Position numbers and translations under genes: made by a program. Positions 18,288 through 27,546 of a stretch of DNA of 64,000 nt are shown in pieces (positions within the stretch are counted from its first letter, which is position 1; every line of letters begins with the position of its first letter). The DNA is from Marivita sp. GX14005 (GTDB lineage Bacteria; Pseudomonadota; Alphaproteobacteria; Rhodobacterales; Rhodobacteraceae), in NCBI RefSeq assembly GCF_023370775.1, contig NZ_JAMCCQ010000002.1, positions 496,001-560,000 on the forward strand, written 5' to 3'. The notes beneath the pieces are model-generated. The model saw only the letters and a program-made list of their open reading frames with translations, was not told the DNA's origin and ran no database searches.

Positions 18288-19751
18288 TTGAACACACAGG
18301 CAATCACACTCGAACGGGATCGGACAACGCCGCTGCGCCTGTTCTGGCTGGCCTCGCTGTCGATCTTTCTCATCCTCGCGGGGTCGCTGAGCGCGAGCGC
18401 CCGCGAAAGTTTCGCCGATCTGGCCGACAAGGTCAGCCCGGCCGTGGTGAACATCACCACCTCAACAACCGTCCCCGGACGCACCGGGCCGCAGGGAATC
18501 GTGCCGCCCGGATCGCCCTTCGAGGATTTCTTCCGCGAGTTTCAGGATCGCGGCGGACAGGGCGACCGCCCGCGCCGATCCTCCGCGCTCGGATCGGGGT
18601 TCGTGATCTCCGAAGACGGCTATGTCGTGACGAACAACCACGTCATCGAAGGCGCGGATGAAATCCTTGTCGAATTTTTCGAAGGGTTCGAACTGCCTGC
18701 CGAAATCATCGGCACAGACCCGAACACCGATATCGCGCTGCTCAAGGTCGAAAGCGAGGAGCCGCTCGGCTTCGTCAGCTTCGGCGACAGCGACACCGCG
18801 CGTGTCGGCGATTGGGTGATGGCGATGGGCAACCCCCTGGGGCAGGGCTTTTCCGTCTCCGCCGGGATCGTATCGGCCCGCAACCGTGCGCTGAGCGGCA
18901 CCTATGACGATTACATCCAGACCGACGCCGCGATCAACAGGGGCAACTCGGGCGGTCCGCTTTTCAACATGGATGGCGATGTGATCGGCGTGAACACCGC
19001 GATCCTGTCGCCCAATGGCGGCTCCATCGGGATCGGCTTCTCCATGGCGTCGAACGTCGTCACGCGCGTCGTCGACCAGCTCAAGGAATTCGGCGAAACA
19101 CGCCGCGGCTGGCTCGGCGTGCGCATTCAGGACGTGACCGACGATGTTGCCGATGCGCTCGGTCTGGCATCCGCCAAAGGCGCGCTCGTGTCCGACGTGC
19201 CCGAAGGGCCGGCGATGGAAGCTGGCATGGAAGCCGGTGACGTGATCGTCAGCTTCGACGGTGTCGAGGTCGAGGACACGCGCAGCCTCGTGCGCCAGGT
19301 CGGCAACACCGCCGTCGGTAAATCCGTCCGCGTCGTCGTCAACCGCGACGGGGAAACCAAGACGCTTCTCGTCACGCTCGGCCGGCGCGAGGAAGCCGAG
19401 GCCGTTCCGGCCGCGCAACGTCTCGACGGTGACGAAACCCCATCGAGCAAGGACGTGCTGGGTCTGACGCTCAGCCCGCTGAACGCGGAAATCCGCGAAC
19501 AGCTGGAACTGCCCGACAGCGCCAAGGGTCTCGCGGTCATGGATGTCGATCAGAGCTCCGAAGCCTTCGAGAAAGGCATGCGGGCCGGTGACGTGATCAC
19601 CGAAGCCGGACAGGCACAGGTTCTTGCCTTTGGCGATCTCGAAGACCGGATCGACGAGGCGCGCGAGGCAGGCCGCAAGTCGATCCTGCTTCTGGTGCGC
19701 CGCGGCGGCGATCCGCGCTTCGTCGCGCTGTCTATCGAGAACAACGACTGA
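18288..19751 (+). CDS. DegP/HtrA-family periplasmic serine endoprotease
   Basis: Periplasmic protease and chaperone of the Do family. I place the start at TTG 18288 because AAGGAG at 18276-18281 is six bases away. An ATG at 18249 lacks such a site. The 487-aa product then has a signal peptide (about residues 15-38), catalytic His118 (TNNHVI), Asp148 (NTDIALLKV) and Ser221 (GNSGGP). Two PDZ domains follow (about 275-370 and 390-485). It closes the hflK-hflC-DUF2065 cluster and ends at a strong terminator, giving a membrane and periplasm proteolysis module. The 153-base gap before it may hold its own promoter. Confidence 0.94.
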   Translation: MNTQAITLERDRTTPLRLFWLASLSIFLILAGSLSASARESFADLADKVSPAVVNITTSTTVPGRTGPQGIVPPGSPFEDFFREFQDRGGQGDRPRRSSALGSGFVISEDGYVVTNNHVIEGADEILVEFFEGFELPAEIIGTDPNTDIALLKVESEEPLGFVSFGDSDTARVGDWVMAMGNPLGQGFSVSAGIVSARNRALSGTYDDYIQTDAAINRGNSGGPLFNMDGDVIGVNTAILSPNGGSIGIGFSMASNVVTRVVDQLKEFGETRRGWLGVRIQDVTDDVADALGLASAKGALVSDVPEGPAMEAGMEAGDVIVSFDGVEVEDTRSLVRQVGNTAVGKSVRVVVNRDGETKTLLVTLGRREEAEAVPAAQRLDGDETPSSKDVLGLTLSPLNAEIREQLELPDSAKGLAVMDVDQSSEAFEKGMRAGDVITEAGQAQVLAFGDLEDRIDEAREAGRKSILLLVRRGGDPRFVALSIENND

Positions 19752-19773
19752 GCCAATTTGCGAAATCAAGCTG

Positions 19774-19804
19774 AAAAGGGGCGCCGCGCTTGGCGCCCCT
19801 TTTT
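19774..19804. terminator. Intrinsic terminator after the DegP gene
   Basis: Stem GGGGCGCC at 19778-19785 and GGCGCCCC at 19792-19799 with a six-base loop, preceded by AAAA and followed by TTTTT. The symmetry also allows it to stop the convergent exported-protein gene. Confidence 0.92.
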
Positions 19805-19815
19805 ATCGCGGCACA

Positions 19816-20232
19816 TCAATAGCAGCCGGAATGATCCTCGCCCGCGCCGTGCAGATAGATCACCGATGGCGATGCGCCGAAGCCGCACACGAAAACGCCC
19901 ACGAAAAACGGCTGACCGTTTCGCGCCATTTGCGCAAGGCTGCCGCGACCGTTCTGCCCGGCCGCGACCATCTGGGGAATACGCGCGCGCCAGCTGCGAT
20001 CGGCAAAGACCGGATCGAACTCGTCCTGCGCGTGCCGGATGCCGAACCGATGGAAATTGGCACGGTCCTGCTGAAGCACCCCGCCCAGATTGCGCAGAGG
20101 CTGACCTTGGGAACTGCGCATGTCCTCGGGGCCGATATAAGCCAGATAATAGGCCAGTTGGTTCCAGTCCTGCGCTGCCGCAGGCGCGGCCAGGCAGGTA
20201 AACAAAGCTGTGATGAAAACGCGTAAAGACAT
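19816..20232 (-). CDS. Exported protein of unknown function
   Basis: A 138-aa protein with a clear signal peptide (MSLRVFITALFTCLAAPAAAQ, cleavage near residue 20). The mature part is about 118 residues with two cysteines near the C-terminus (VFVCGFG and the penultimate HSGCY), which could form a disulfide in the periplasm. The ATG at 20232 is chosen because it gives the signal peptide. An upstream in-frame extension to 20280 does not. No family is recognised. Confidence 0.7.
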   Translation of the reverse strand: MSLRVFITALFTCLAAPAAAQDWNQLAYYLAYIGPEDMRSSQGQPLRNLGGVLQQDRANFHRFGIRHAQDEFDPVFADRSWRARIPQMVAAGQNGRGSLAQMARNGQPFFVGVFVCGFGASPSVIYLHGAGEDHSGCY

Positions 20233-20376
20233 GGCGACCTCGAAATGGCTGAAGAAATGCGCTGAGAAAAACAGCTCCAATCCTGCCGCAGAGTGAGAGT
20301 CGCTTCAAGAGACCGCGTCGCGCGCGCGGTTTTCCGACCTCGGAAAACCCTTGATGCGCCCAAGCATCAACACGCG

Positions 20377-22269
20377 CTATGTGCTGGCGTATCCCAATGC
20401 CCGCACGGCATCGCGGATCTCGTCCAGAATGGCCGGATCGTCAATCGTCGCCGGCATCTTGAAATCCTCGCCATCGGCGATCTTGACCATCGTGGCCCGC
20501 AATATCTTGCCCGAGCGCGTCTTGGGAAGCCGCTCCACCACGGCGCACAGCTTGAACGCCGCGACGGGTCCGATCTTTTCCCTGACCATGGCGATACATT
20601 CGCGCGCAATCTCTTCATGCGGGCGGTCCACACCGGACGTCAGGCAAACGAACCCCAACGGCAGTTGCCCCTTGAGCGCGTCGGAAACGCCGATCACCGC
20701 ACATTCCGCAACATCGGGATGCGCGGCCAGCACTTCCTCCATCCCCCCCGTCGAGAGCCGATGGCCGGCCACGTTGATGACGTCATCGGTGCGCGCCATG
20801 ATGTAGAGATAGCCGTCTTCGTCTACCATGCCCGCATCGCCCGTCTCGTAATAGCCGGGGAAATGCGACAGGTAGGATTTGCGGAACCGCTCCTCGGCAT
20901 TCCACAGGTTCGGCAAGGCTCCCGGCGGCAGGGGCAGCTTGACGGCAATCGCCCCCAGCGTGCCCGGCGTGACCTCATGACCTGCCTCGTCGAGGATATG
21001 CACATCATAGCCGGGCATCGGAACCGCCGGCGATCCGATCTTGACCGGAAGCTTCTCGATCCCGACCGGGTAGCCTGCGATGGTCCAGCCGGTTTCGGTC
21101 TGCCACCAATGGTCATAGACCGGCTTGCCGCTGATTTTCATCGCCCATTCGATCGTATCGGGATCGGCGCGCTCGCCGGCCAGGTAGATCGCGTTCAGGC
21201 AGGAGATGTCGTATTTCTTTACGAACTCCCCCTCGGGATCGACCCGCTTGACGGCGCGGAACGCCGTCGGCGCAGTAAAGAAGCTGCGCACGTTATGCTC
21301 GGAAATGACGCGCCAGAACGTGCCGGCATCCGGCGTGCCGATCGGCTTGCCCTCGAAGACGATGGTGGTGTTGCCGTGAATGAGCGGCGCGTAGCAGATA
21401 TAGCTGTGCCCGACGACCCAGCCCACATCCGACGCGGCCCAGAACACGTCGCCGGGATCGACATTGTAGATGTTCTTCATCGTCCAGTTGAGCGCCACAA
21501 GATGCCCGCCCGTATGCCGGATCACCCCCTTCGGCGCCCCGGTGGTGCCCGAGGTATAGAGGATATAGGCCGGGTGATTGCCCTCGACCGGCACGCATTC
21601 GGCAGGCTCGACACCGTATTGAAACCCGTGCCAATCCACATCGCGGCCTTCCTCCAGATGGGCGACCTCCTGTTCGCGCTGGAAGATCACGCAGAAATCC
21701 GGCTGATGGGTTGCCTGCTCCAGCGCGCCATCGAGCAGCGGCTTGTAATGCACAACGCGCCCCGGCTCGACGCCGCAGGAGGCGGCGATGATCGCCTTGG
21801 GTTTGGCGTCGTCGATCCGCACCGCCAACTCGCTCGATGCAAAGCCGCCGAAGACGACCGAATGGATCGCGCCCAGACGTGCGCAGGCCAGCATCGCCTC
21901 CAGCGCCTCGGGCACCATCGGCATATAGATGATGACCCGGTCGCCCTTTTCCACCCCCTTGGCGCGGAGCGCGCCCGCCAGTCGGGCCACGCGGTTGCGC
22001 AGATCGGCATAGGTGATCTTGTGCAGCGTGGCGGTGATCGGGCTGTCATGAATGATCGCGACCTGCCCGCCGCGCCCGGCCTCGACATGACGGTCAACGG
22101 CGTTCCAGCAGGTATTCGTCAGGCCATCGGCGAACCATTCATACAGGTCCTCGCCCACCCGGCTCAGCGCCTTTTGCGGCGCGCGTGTCCAGTCGATTGC
22201 CCCGGCCTGCTCCATCCAGAATCCTTCCGGATCGGCTTTCCAGGCGTCGTAAACCTCTGTGTATCCCAT
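20377..22269 (-). CDS. prpE: Propionyl-CoA synthetase
   Basis: Activates propionate to propionyl-CoA with ATP. The 630-aa length matches PrpE and is shorter than typical Acs. The adenylate-forming signature YTSGTTGAPKGV and the C-terminal acyl-adenylate lysine in RSGKILRATM are present. The N-terminus MGYTEVYDAWKADPEGFW is the PrpE type. GGAGGAG precedes the ATG at 22269. The 229-base upstream region holds repeated TGCAAA motifs, listed separately, which fit control by a short-chain acyl-CoA-responsive regulator. Acetyl-CoA synthetase is the less likely alternative. Confidence 0.9.
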   Translation of the reverse strand: MGYTEVYDAWKADPEGFWMEQAGAIDWTRAPQKALSRVGEDLYEWFADGLTNTCWNAVDRHVEAGRGGQVAIIHDSPITATLHKITYADLRNRVARLAGALRAKGVEKGDRVIIYMPMVPEALEAMLACARLGAIHSVVFGGFASSELAVRIDDAKPKAIIAASCGVEPGRVVHYKPLLDGALEQATHQPDFCVIFQREQEVAHLEEGRDVDWHGFQYGVEPAECVPVEGNHPAYILYTSGTTGAPKGVIRHTGGHLVALNWTMKNIYNVDPGDVFWAASDVGWVVGHSYICYAPLIHGNTTIVFEGKPIGTPDAGTFWRVISEHNVRSFFTAPTAFRAVKRVDPEGEFVKKYDISCLNAIYLAGERADPDTIEWAMKISGKPVYDHWWQTETGWTIAGYPVGIEKLPVKIGSPAVPMPGYDVHILDEAGHEVTPGTLGAIAVKLPLPPGALPNLWNAEERFRKSYLSHFPGYYETGDAGMVDEDGYLYIMARTDDVINVAGHRLSTGGMEEVLAAHPDVAECAVIGVSDALKGQLPLGFVCLTSGVDRPHEEIARECIAMVREKIGPVAAFKLCAVVERLPKTRSGKILRATMVKIADGEDFKMPATIDDPAILDEIRDAVRALGYAST

Positions 22270-22365
22270 CCCTCGCTCCTCCACGGCTCGTTTTCCGATG
22301 GGTAAGGCGATGGACGCCATGCAGCAAGTGCCGCGCCGGACCGCGCGGCAGATCGCCGCAAAAAC

Positions 22366-22477
22366 TTTGCAGATCAATGCCGCGCAGCAGCCACGGTTTT
22401 GCAAAGCCCGCCGGATTATACGCGCAACCACATGCCGGATCACGATTTTGCAAAACTGCAAACCCGAAACTGCAAAA
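22366..22477. promoter_or_regulatory. Cluster of TTTGCAAA-type motifs upstream of prpE
   Basis: TTTGCA at 22366-22371, TTTGCAAA at 22398-22405 and 22447-22454, and CTGCAAA at 22456-22462 and 22470-22476. TTTGCAAA repeats are the reported binding element of the ScfR-family regulator PccR of Rhodobacter sphaeroides, which controls propionyl-CoA assimilation. The downstream gene here is prpE. The half-site spacing (8 and 14 bases) differs from the spacing I recall for PccR, so the assignment is tentative. Confidence 0.5.
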
Positions 22478-22498
22478 CAGCGCGACTCGCCACCCGGA

Positions 22499-23035
22499 TC
22501 AAAGCTCCTGTCGCGGCGTGGCGACCAATCCCAGCGCCCGCGCCGTGGAGAGCGACAACAGCCCGCTCGGCAGGTTTCGCGCCGCCTGATAGCGCCGCAC
22601 CGCCCGCCGCGTGGCAAGATCCATTTCGCCGCTGACAGTCCCGCGATACAGCCCGCGCGCCGAAAGCGCCCGCTGGAGCGACCGGACAAGCTCCGGCGTC
22701 AGCATGTCGGGGCAGGGGGTCTCGAAAATCACCTCGGCGCGCTCGCGCACGATCCGCTGCGCTGTCTCGGTCCGATAGCGCGCGCCCCCGCCATCCGCAT
22801 CGCCCGGCATCACTTCGACCTGCCGCGTCACGGTTTCGATCTCGGCAGGGGCGATATCGCGCACCCAGCAACTGCCCGGCTCGGCCCCCGGCGGCGGGGC
22901 GATCCGCGCGGATGCGAAATCGGGCACGCCCGCAGAGGCTTCACCACCGCGATCGTCCGGCGCGCAACCCGCCCCGATCAGGCCGATCAGCGCGGCGCTC
23001 CAGAAGGCCCGGAACTTGGTCGGGGAACGGATCAC
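22499..23035 (-). CDS. Putative lipoprotein with a peptidoglycan-binding-like domain
   Basis: From the GTG at 23035 the product is 178 aa and begins with a lipoprotein signal peptide whose lipobox is LIGAGC (cysteine at about residue 24). The C-terminal 60 residues (LTPELVRSLQRALSARGLYRGTVSGEMDLATRRAVRRYQAARNL) follow the peptidoglycan-binding domain 1 pattern. It is therefore probably an envelope-anchored protein contacting the cell wall. Longer in-frame starts up to 23185 give a very basic leader without signal character. It lies 43 bases downstream of the orphan DnaE2-domain gene. Confidence 0.75.
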   Translation of the reverse strand: MIRSPTKFRAFWSAALIGLIGAGCAPDDRGGEASAGVPDFASARIAPPPGAEPGSCWVRDIAPAEIETVTRQVEVMPGDADGGGARYRTETAQRIVRERAEVIFETPCPDMLTPELVRSLQRALSARGLYRGTVSGEMDLATRRAVRRYQAARNLPSGLLSLSTARALGLVATPRQEL

Positions 23036-23078
23036 GGAAAATCGCTGCGCCTGCTGCTTGTTGCTGCCCGCCCGCAGC

Positions 23079-23480
23079 CTAGCCGCTTTGTCTGCACGGC
23101 GAAAGCGCTTCCGCCCCTTCCTCGAGAAGCCGGTCGAGAAGCGCCGAGATATCCTCGATCTCTTCGGCGATGACATGGCAGACATCGCCCTCCCGTTGCA
23201 CCCGCCCCGTCACGCGCAACATGCGCCCGGCGATCACCGCACGGCGAAACCGCTCATACATCTTGCGCCAGACGATGACGTTCACCGTGCCGGTCTCGTC
23301 CTCCAGCGTCAGAAAGATCACCCCCTTGGCCGTGCCGGGCCGCTGCCGCAGGATCACCAGCCCCGCCACCGCCACGCGCGCCCCGTTCGGCGGCAGCGGA
23401 AGCTGCGCGGCGGTCAGGCAGGACGGCGGGCGCGGCCAGTCCCGGCTTGGATCGGGCGCATATGAACAAAGATTCGACAT
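23079..23480 (-). CDS. Orphan C-terminal OB-fold domain of error-prone polymerase DnaE2
   Basis: A 133-aa reading frame whose core (about residues 35-110: VAVAGLVILRQRPGTAKGV, then FLTLEDETGTVNVIVW, RFRRAVIAGRMLRVTGRVQRE) matches the OB-fold near the C-terminus of DnaE2/ImuC. The polymerase, PHP and thumb regions are missing. The flanking DNA is filled by ferredoxin and lipoprotein genes. The usual extreme C-terminal tail of DnaE2 also seems absent. The ATG at 23480 lies three bases from a GTTC-N7-GTTC LexA-type box. It is either the scar of a deleted imuA-imuB-dnaE2 cassette or a small SOS protein in its own right. The intact frame favours recent loss or retained function. Confidence 0.65.
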   Translation of the reverse strand: MSNLCSYAPDPSRDWPRPPSCLTAAQLPLPPNGARVAVAGLVILRQRPGTAKGVIFLTLEDETGTVNVIVWRKMYERFRRAVIAGRMLRVTGRVQREGDVCHVIAEEIEDISALLDRLLEEGAEALSPCRQSG

Positions 23481-23482
23481 GG

Positions 23483-23926
<444 letters not shown>

Positions 23927-23956
23927 CAGGCCGCCATCCGGCCTGCTTTCTTTCTT
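23927..23956 (+). terminator. Hairpin terminator after the ferredoxin gene
   Basis: Stem CAGGCCG at 23927-23933 and CGGCCTG at 23939-23945 with a five-base loop, followed by CTTTCTTTCTT. The pyrimidine run is T-rich but interrupted. Confidence 0.75.
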
Positions 23957-24000
23957 CTTGCCCCAAATATCCCGGGGGGTCCGGGGGGCTGGCCCCCCGG
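23953..24000 (+). repeat. Dispersed GC-rich intergenic element, copy A
   Basis: Begins TTCTTCTTGCC, continues AAATATCCCGGGGGG and ends in a 9-bp stem CCGGGGGGC / GCCCCCCGG closing on TG (23981-24000). It follows the ferredoxin terminator and precedes the 3' end of the convergent yebC-family gene. The same element recurs at 38439 and 47112. Confidence 0.8.
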
Positions 24001-24030
24001 GTGCAGGTCACATCCAGCCCGAAGACCGGA

Positions 24031-24771
24031 TCAAAGCTGCGCCATCACCTCGTCCGACGCCTCGAAATTGGTCGTGACGCGCTGCACGTCGTCATCGTCC
24101 TCCAGCGCATCGATGAGCCGCATAAGAGATTGCATCCCGTCCAGATCGAGCTCGGTCGTGGTGGTCGGCTTCCAGACGAGCCGCGTCGACTCCGACTCTC
24201 CCAGTTCCGCCTCCAGCGCGGTCGCCACCTCGTTCAGATCGGTATCGGCACACCAGATGACATGCCCGTCCTCGGAGGATTCCACATCCTCCGCACCGGC
24301 CTCGATCGCCGCCATCATCACCGTGTCGGCATCGCCCGCATCGGCGGGATAGGTCACTTCGCCCTTGCGGTCGAACATGAACCCGACCGATCCGGTCTCG
24401 CCGAGATTGCCGCCGTTCTTGGTGAAGGTGGAACGCACGGTCGAGGCGGTGCGGTTGCGGTTGTCGGTCATCGCCTCGACGATCACCGCAACGCCGTTCG
24501 GGCCATAGCCCTCGTAGCGGATTTCCTCGTAGTCCTCGCCCTCGCCGCCGGAGGCCTTCTTGATCGCGCGCTCGATATTGTCCTTCGGCATCGAGTTGGA
24601 CTTGGCTTCCTTGATCGCCAGGCGCAGGCGCGGGTTTTTGTCCGGATCGGGGTCGCCCATCTTGGCGGCGACGGTGATTTCCTTGGAGAGCTTCGAAAAG
24701 AGCTTGGCGCGCACCTTGTCCTGACGGCCCTTGCGGTGCTGAATGTTTGCCCATTTGGAATGGCCGGCCAT
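24031..24771 (-). CDS. YebC/PmpR family protein
   Basis: The 246-aa protein starts with the signature [18 protein letters not shown] and contains [16 protein letters not shown] and [23 protein letters not shown]. These are the strongly conserved blocks of the YebC family, whose members act as transcription regulators or, for some, relieve ribosome stalling at proline runs. The ATG at 24771 matches the family start. Its usual ruv neighbours are absent. It diverges from the glutamine amidotransferase gene. Confidence 0.95.
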   Translation of the reverse strand: MAGHSKWANIQHRKGRQDKVRAKLFSKLSKEITVAAKMGDPDPDKNPRLRLAIKEAKSNSMPKDNIERAIKKASGGEGEDYEEIRYEGYGPNGVAVIVEAMTDNRNRTASTVRSTFTKNGGNLGETGSVGFMFDRKGEVTYPADAGDADTVMMAAIEAGAEDVESSEDGHVIWCADTDLNEVATALEAELGESESTRLVWKPTTTTELDLDGMQSLMRLIDALEDDDDVQRVTTNFEASDEVMAQL

Positions 24772-24895
24772 GGTGTTCCTTCGTGTCAGTGTCATGTATC
24801 GGAATATGCCGCGTGCTTACCGCAGAACGCGGCTCGGGAACAAGTGTTCGCGTTTTGCCGCTTGCGCAAGCCGCAGCGCCGCGTATGACGGCCCG

Positions 24896-25630
24896 ATGAG
24901 ACCCTTTCTGCTGCTGCAACTCCGCCCCGAGACCGATGCCAGCGATGGCGAATACCGCGCCTTTCTTGACAAGGGGGGCATGGTGCCGGAACAGGTGCAC
25001 CGCATCTGCCTTGACCGTGAATTCTTGCCCAAAGATCTGCGCCTTGCGGATTATGCCGGTGTGATCGTCGGGGGCGGGCCGGGCTGCGTGTCGGACGCGC
25101 CGGGCGACAAACATCCCGTCGAAGCACGGATCGAGGCGGAAATCCTCTCGCTCATGCCGCAGATCACCGAGGATGATGTGCCGTTTCTGGGCTGCTGCTA
25201 CGGGATCGGTATCCTCGGTCATCATCTGGGCGCCGATGTGTCCAAGCAGCGCTACGGCGAGCCGGTCGGGCCGGTGGCGTGCCGCATCACCGCCGATGGC
25301 TCGCGCGATCCGCTGCTCGGTGATCTTCCCGACCGGTTCGACGCCTTCGTCGGCCACAAGGAAGCCTTGCAGGCCTTGCCCGAAGGCTGCGTGCATCTTC
25401 TTGCCTCGGATCCGTGCCCGTTCCAGATGATCCGCTACGGGCAAAATGTCTATGCCACGCAGTTCCATCCCGAGGCCGATGCCGGCGTGTTCGAGGAACG
25501 CATCCGTATCTATCGCCACAAGGGCTATTTCGACCCCGCCGAAGCGGATGATCTGATCGCCATGTGCCATGCCGGCAATGTCACCGTTCCGGTCGAGATT
25601 CTGCGCCGCTTCGTGGCGCGCTATGGCTGA
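24896..25630 (+). CDS. Class-I glutamine amidotransferase-like protein
   Basis: A 244-aa stand-alone GATase1 protein. The nucleophile elbow is GCCYGIG (Cys101), and the His-Glu pair lies in ATQFHPEADAG. The GVIVGGGPGCVSD loop near residue 56 is the oxyanion-side loop. It resembles the single-domain GMP-synthase-like amidotransferases whose substrates are mostly unknown. There is no synthetase partner next to it. A perfect 20-base palindrome follows the stop. Confidence 0.88.
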   Translation: MRPFLLLQLRPETDASDGEYRAFLDKGGMVPEQVHRICLDREFLPKDLRLADYAGVIVGGGPGCVSDAPGDKHPVEARIEAEILSLMPQITEDDVPFLGCCYGIGILGHHLGADVSKQRYGEPVGPVACRITADGSRDPLLGDLPDRFDAFVGHKEALQALPEGCVHLLASDPCPFQMIRYGQNVYATQFHPEADAGVFEERIRIYRHKGYFDPAEADDLIAMCHAGNVTVPVEILRRFVARYG

Positions 25631-25655
25631 CACCGTTTCGACCGGCGGAAACGCT

Positions 25656-25675
25656 CCGATGCGTCGACGCATCGG
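25656..25675. repeat. 20-base perfect palindrome with GCGTCGACGC core
   Basis: Arms CCGATGCGTC and GACGCATCGG, perfectly self-complementary, lying between the convergent amidotransferase and SLC13 genes. It differs from the palindrome at 45645-45664 only at the two central bases and shares its core with hairpins at 3351, 3411, 38519 and 45669. No T-run follows. Confidence 0.85.
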
Positions 25676-25679
25676 CGGG

Positions 25680-27464
25680 CTATAGCGGCCATATGAGCGG
25701 AATGAGGGCCGAGGCGAGCATACCCACGCTGAGGTTGAGCGGCACACCGACCTTGAGAAAATCCGAGAAGCTGTAGCCGCCAGGCCCGTAGACCAGCGTA
25801 TTGGTCTGATACCCGATGGGCGTGGCGAAAGCGCAGGACGCCGCCACCATCACTGCGACGACGAGCGGGCGCGGATCGAACCCCATCGTCTGGGCAAGGC
25901 CGATGGCGATCGGGGTGATCACGACGGCGACCGCGTTGTTGCTGACAAGCTCCGTCAGGATGCTGGTCAAAAGGTAGATCGCCCAGACAATGGCCCAGGG
26001 CGGCAGGTTCGCCAGATAGGGCGCCAGTCCCTCCACGATCAGCGTGACAGCGCCGGAAGCTTCCAGCGCCGCACCAATGGCCAGCATCGCGAAGATCAGA
26101 GCGAGAAGCTGGCCCTCGACGAAGGAGAAGGCCTCTTCCGAATCGACGCAGCCGGTCAGCAGAACGACGGCGACCGCGATGATCGCAAGCGGCAGGATGG
26201 GCGCGACCCCAAGCGCGGCGAGCGCGACCAGCCCCACCAGCGCGGCCAGCGCGATGGGTGCGTGACTGCGCCGGTAGGCGCGGGCCGAGGGTTTGCCGAC
26301 GTCCACGAGGTTGAGCTCTTCGGCCATGCGCTGGATATCCTCGGGCGCGCCTTCCAGAAGCAGCGTATCGCCGACCCGCACCACAAGATCGTCGAGTTGC
26401 CGGCCGATATTCTGGTTCCGCCGATGCACGGCGAGCGGGTAGACACCGTAGCGCCGGCGCAGGCGCATCGAACCGAGCCGACGCCCCACCAGCTTGCAGA
26501 CCGGTGTGATCAACACCTCCACCGTGGTCGTCTCGACCGCTGAAAGCTGATCGACGCGGCGCAGCTCCTTGTTGCTCTGAAGGCTCAGAAGCTCGGCGAT
26601 TTGCGTGCGCAGAACGACCCGGTCGCCGACCTGGAGCTGCACATCTTCCAGATTGCGCCGAAGCGACGCATCGCCCCGGATCACGTCGATCAGCCGCACG
26701 CCCTCGCGCTGGAAAAGCTGCACGCCAAGCACCTCGCGCCCGATCAGGTTGCTGTCGGGCGGGATCACGGCTTCGGTAAAGAACTTCATCTTCGAGCGAT
26801 CCGAGAGCATTGCGGCCATGCTTGTTCTTTCAGGCAGCAGGTAGCGGCCGAAGGCCCAGAGATAGAACATCCCCCAGGCGATCAGAACGAGCGCGAGCGG
26901 TGTGACTTCGAAAATGGTGAACGGTGTGAGCCCCTGCGACCGTGCAACCCCATCCACAAGCAGGTTGGTCGAGGTGCCGATCAGTGTCAGCGTGCCGCCC
27001 AGGATCGCCGCATAGCTGAGCGGGATCAACAGCTTGGACGGCGCGACACCGAGCGTTTTGGACAATTGCACGAACAGCGGCAGCATCACCACCACCATTG
27101 GAGTATTGTTCATAAAGGCCGAGCCGATGATGACAACGGTGAGGATCCCCGCCATCGCGCGCTTCGGACGCCGCTCCGCCGCCCGCTGCGCGGCGGTGGT
27201 AAAGGCGGCAAGCGCGCCGGTGCGCACCAGCGCCCCCATGACGAGAAACATCGCCGCGATGGTCCAGGGCGCCGGGTTCGAAAGCACCTCCAGACCCGCG
27301 CTATAGGGCAGCACGCCGGTCGCCAGAAGAACCCCGACGCCGCCTATGGCAACGACCTCGGTCGGATAGGTCTCGCGCAGGAAAAGCACGAACATCACCG
27401 CCACCGTGCCCAGCGCGATCATCGCCTGGGTGGATTGCCCAATGTCGAGATAGGTCGTCAGCAC
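25680..27464 (-). CDS. SLC13 family permease with RCK_C (TrkA-C) domains
   Basis: Inner-membrane protein of 594 aa. The N-terminal block of about six hydrophobic spans (residues 15-200) and a C-terminal block (about 400-594) surround a cytoplasmic region holding two RCK_C domains (about 205-290 and 300-385, with VQLQVGDRVVLRTQ and LVVRVGDTLLLEGAPEDI). The architecture is that of the DASS/CitM-type transporters such as YfbS, which carry dicarboxylates or sulfate. The substrate cannot be told. ATG 27464 gives the family-like start. Confidence 0.9.
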   Translation of the reverse strand: MLTTYLDIGQSTQAMIALGTVAVMFVLFLRETYPTEVVAIGGVGVLLATGVLPYSAGLEVLSNPAPWTIAAMFLVMGALVRTGALAAFTTAAQRAAERRPKRAMAGILTVVIIGSAFMNNTPMVVVMLPLFVQLSKTLGVAPSKLLIPLSYAAILGGTLTLIGTSTNLLVDGVARSQGLTPFTIFEVTPLALVLIAWGMFYLWAFGRYLLPERTSMAAMLSDRSKMKFFTEAVIPPDSNLIGREVLGVQLFQREGVRLIDVIRGDASLRRNLEDVQLQVGDRVVLRTQIAELLSLQSNKELRRVDQLSAVETTTVEVLITPVCKLVGRRLGSMRLRRRYGVYPLAVHRRNQNIGRQLDDLVVRVGDTLLLEGAPEDIQRMAEELNLVDVGKPSARAYRRSHAPIALAALVGLVALAALGVAPILPLAIIAVAVVLLTGCVDSEEAFSFVEGQLLALIFAMLAIGAALEASGAVTLIVEGLAPYLANLPPWAIVWAIYLLTSILTELVSNNAVAVVITPIAIGLAQTMGFDPRPLVVAVMVAASCAFATPIGYQTNTLVYGPGGYSFSDFLKVGVPLNLSVGMLASALIPLIWPL

Positions 27465-27546
27465 CGGCGCCGGTTCCTCATCGCTGGAGCGTCACTCTGA
27501 CCGGGATCGCAGGGTTGCACAAGGCTTCGCGCCGTGACCGCCCGGA

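Noticed and set aside
24092-25747. 551-codon minus-strand frame crossing yebC and the amidotransferase gene
   Set aside because: It runs antisense through the amidotransferase gene and out of frame through the yebC-family gene; no start signal and no domain.
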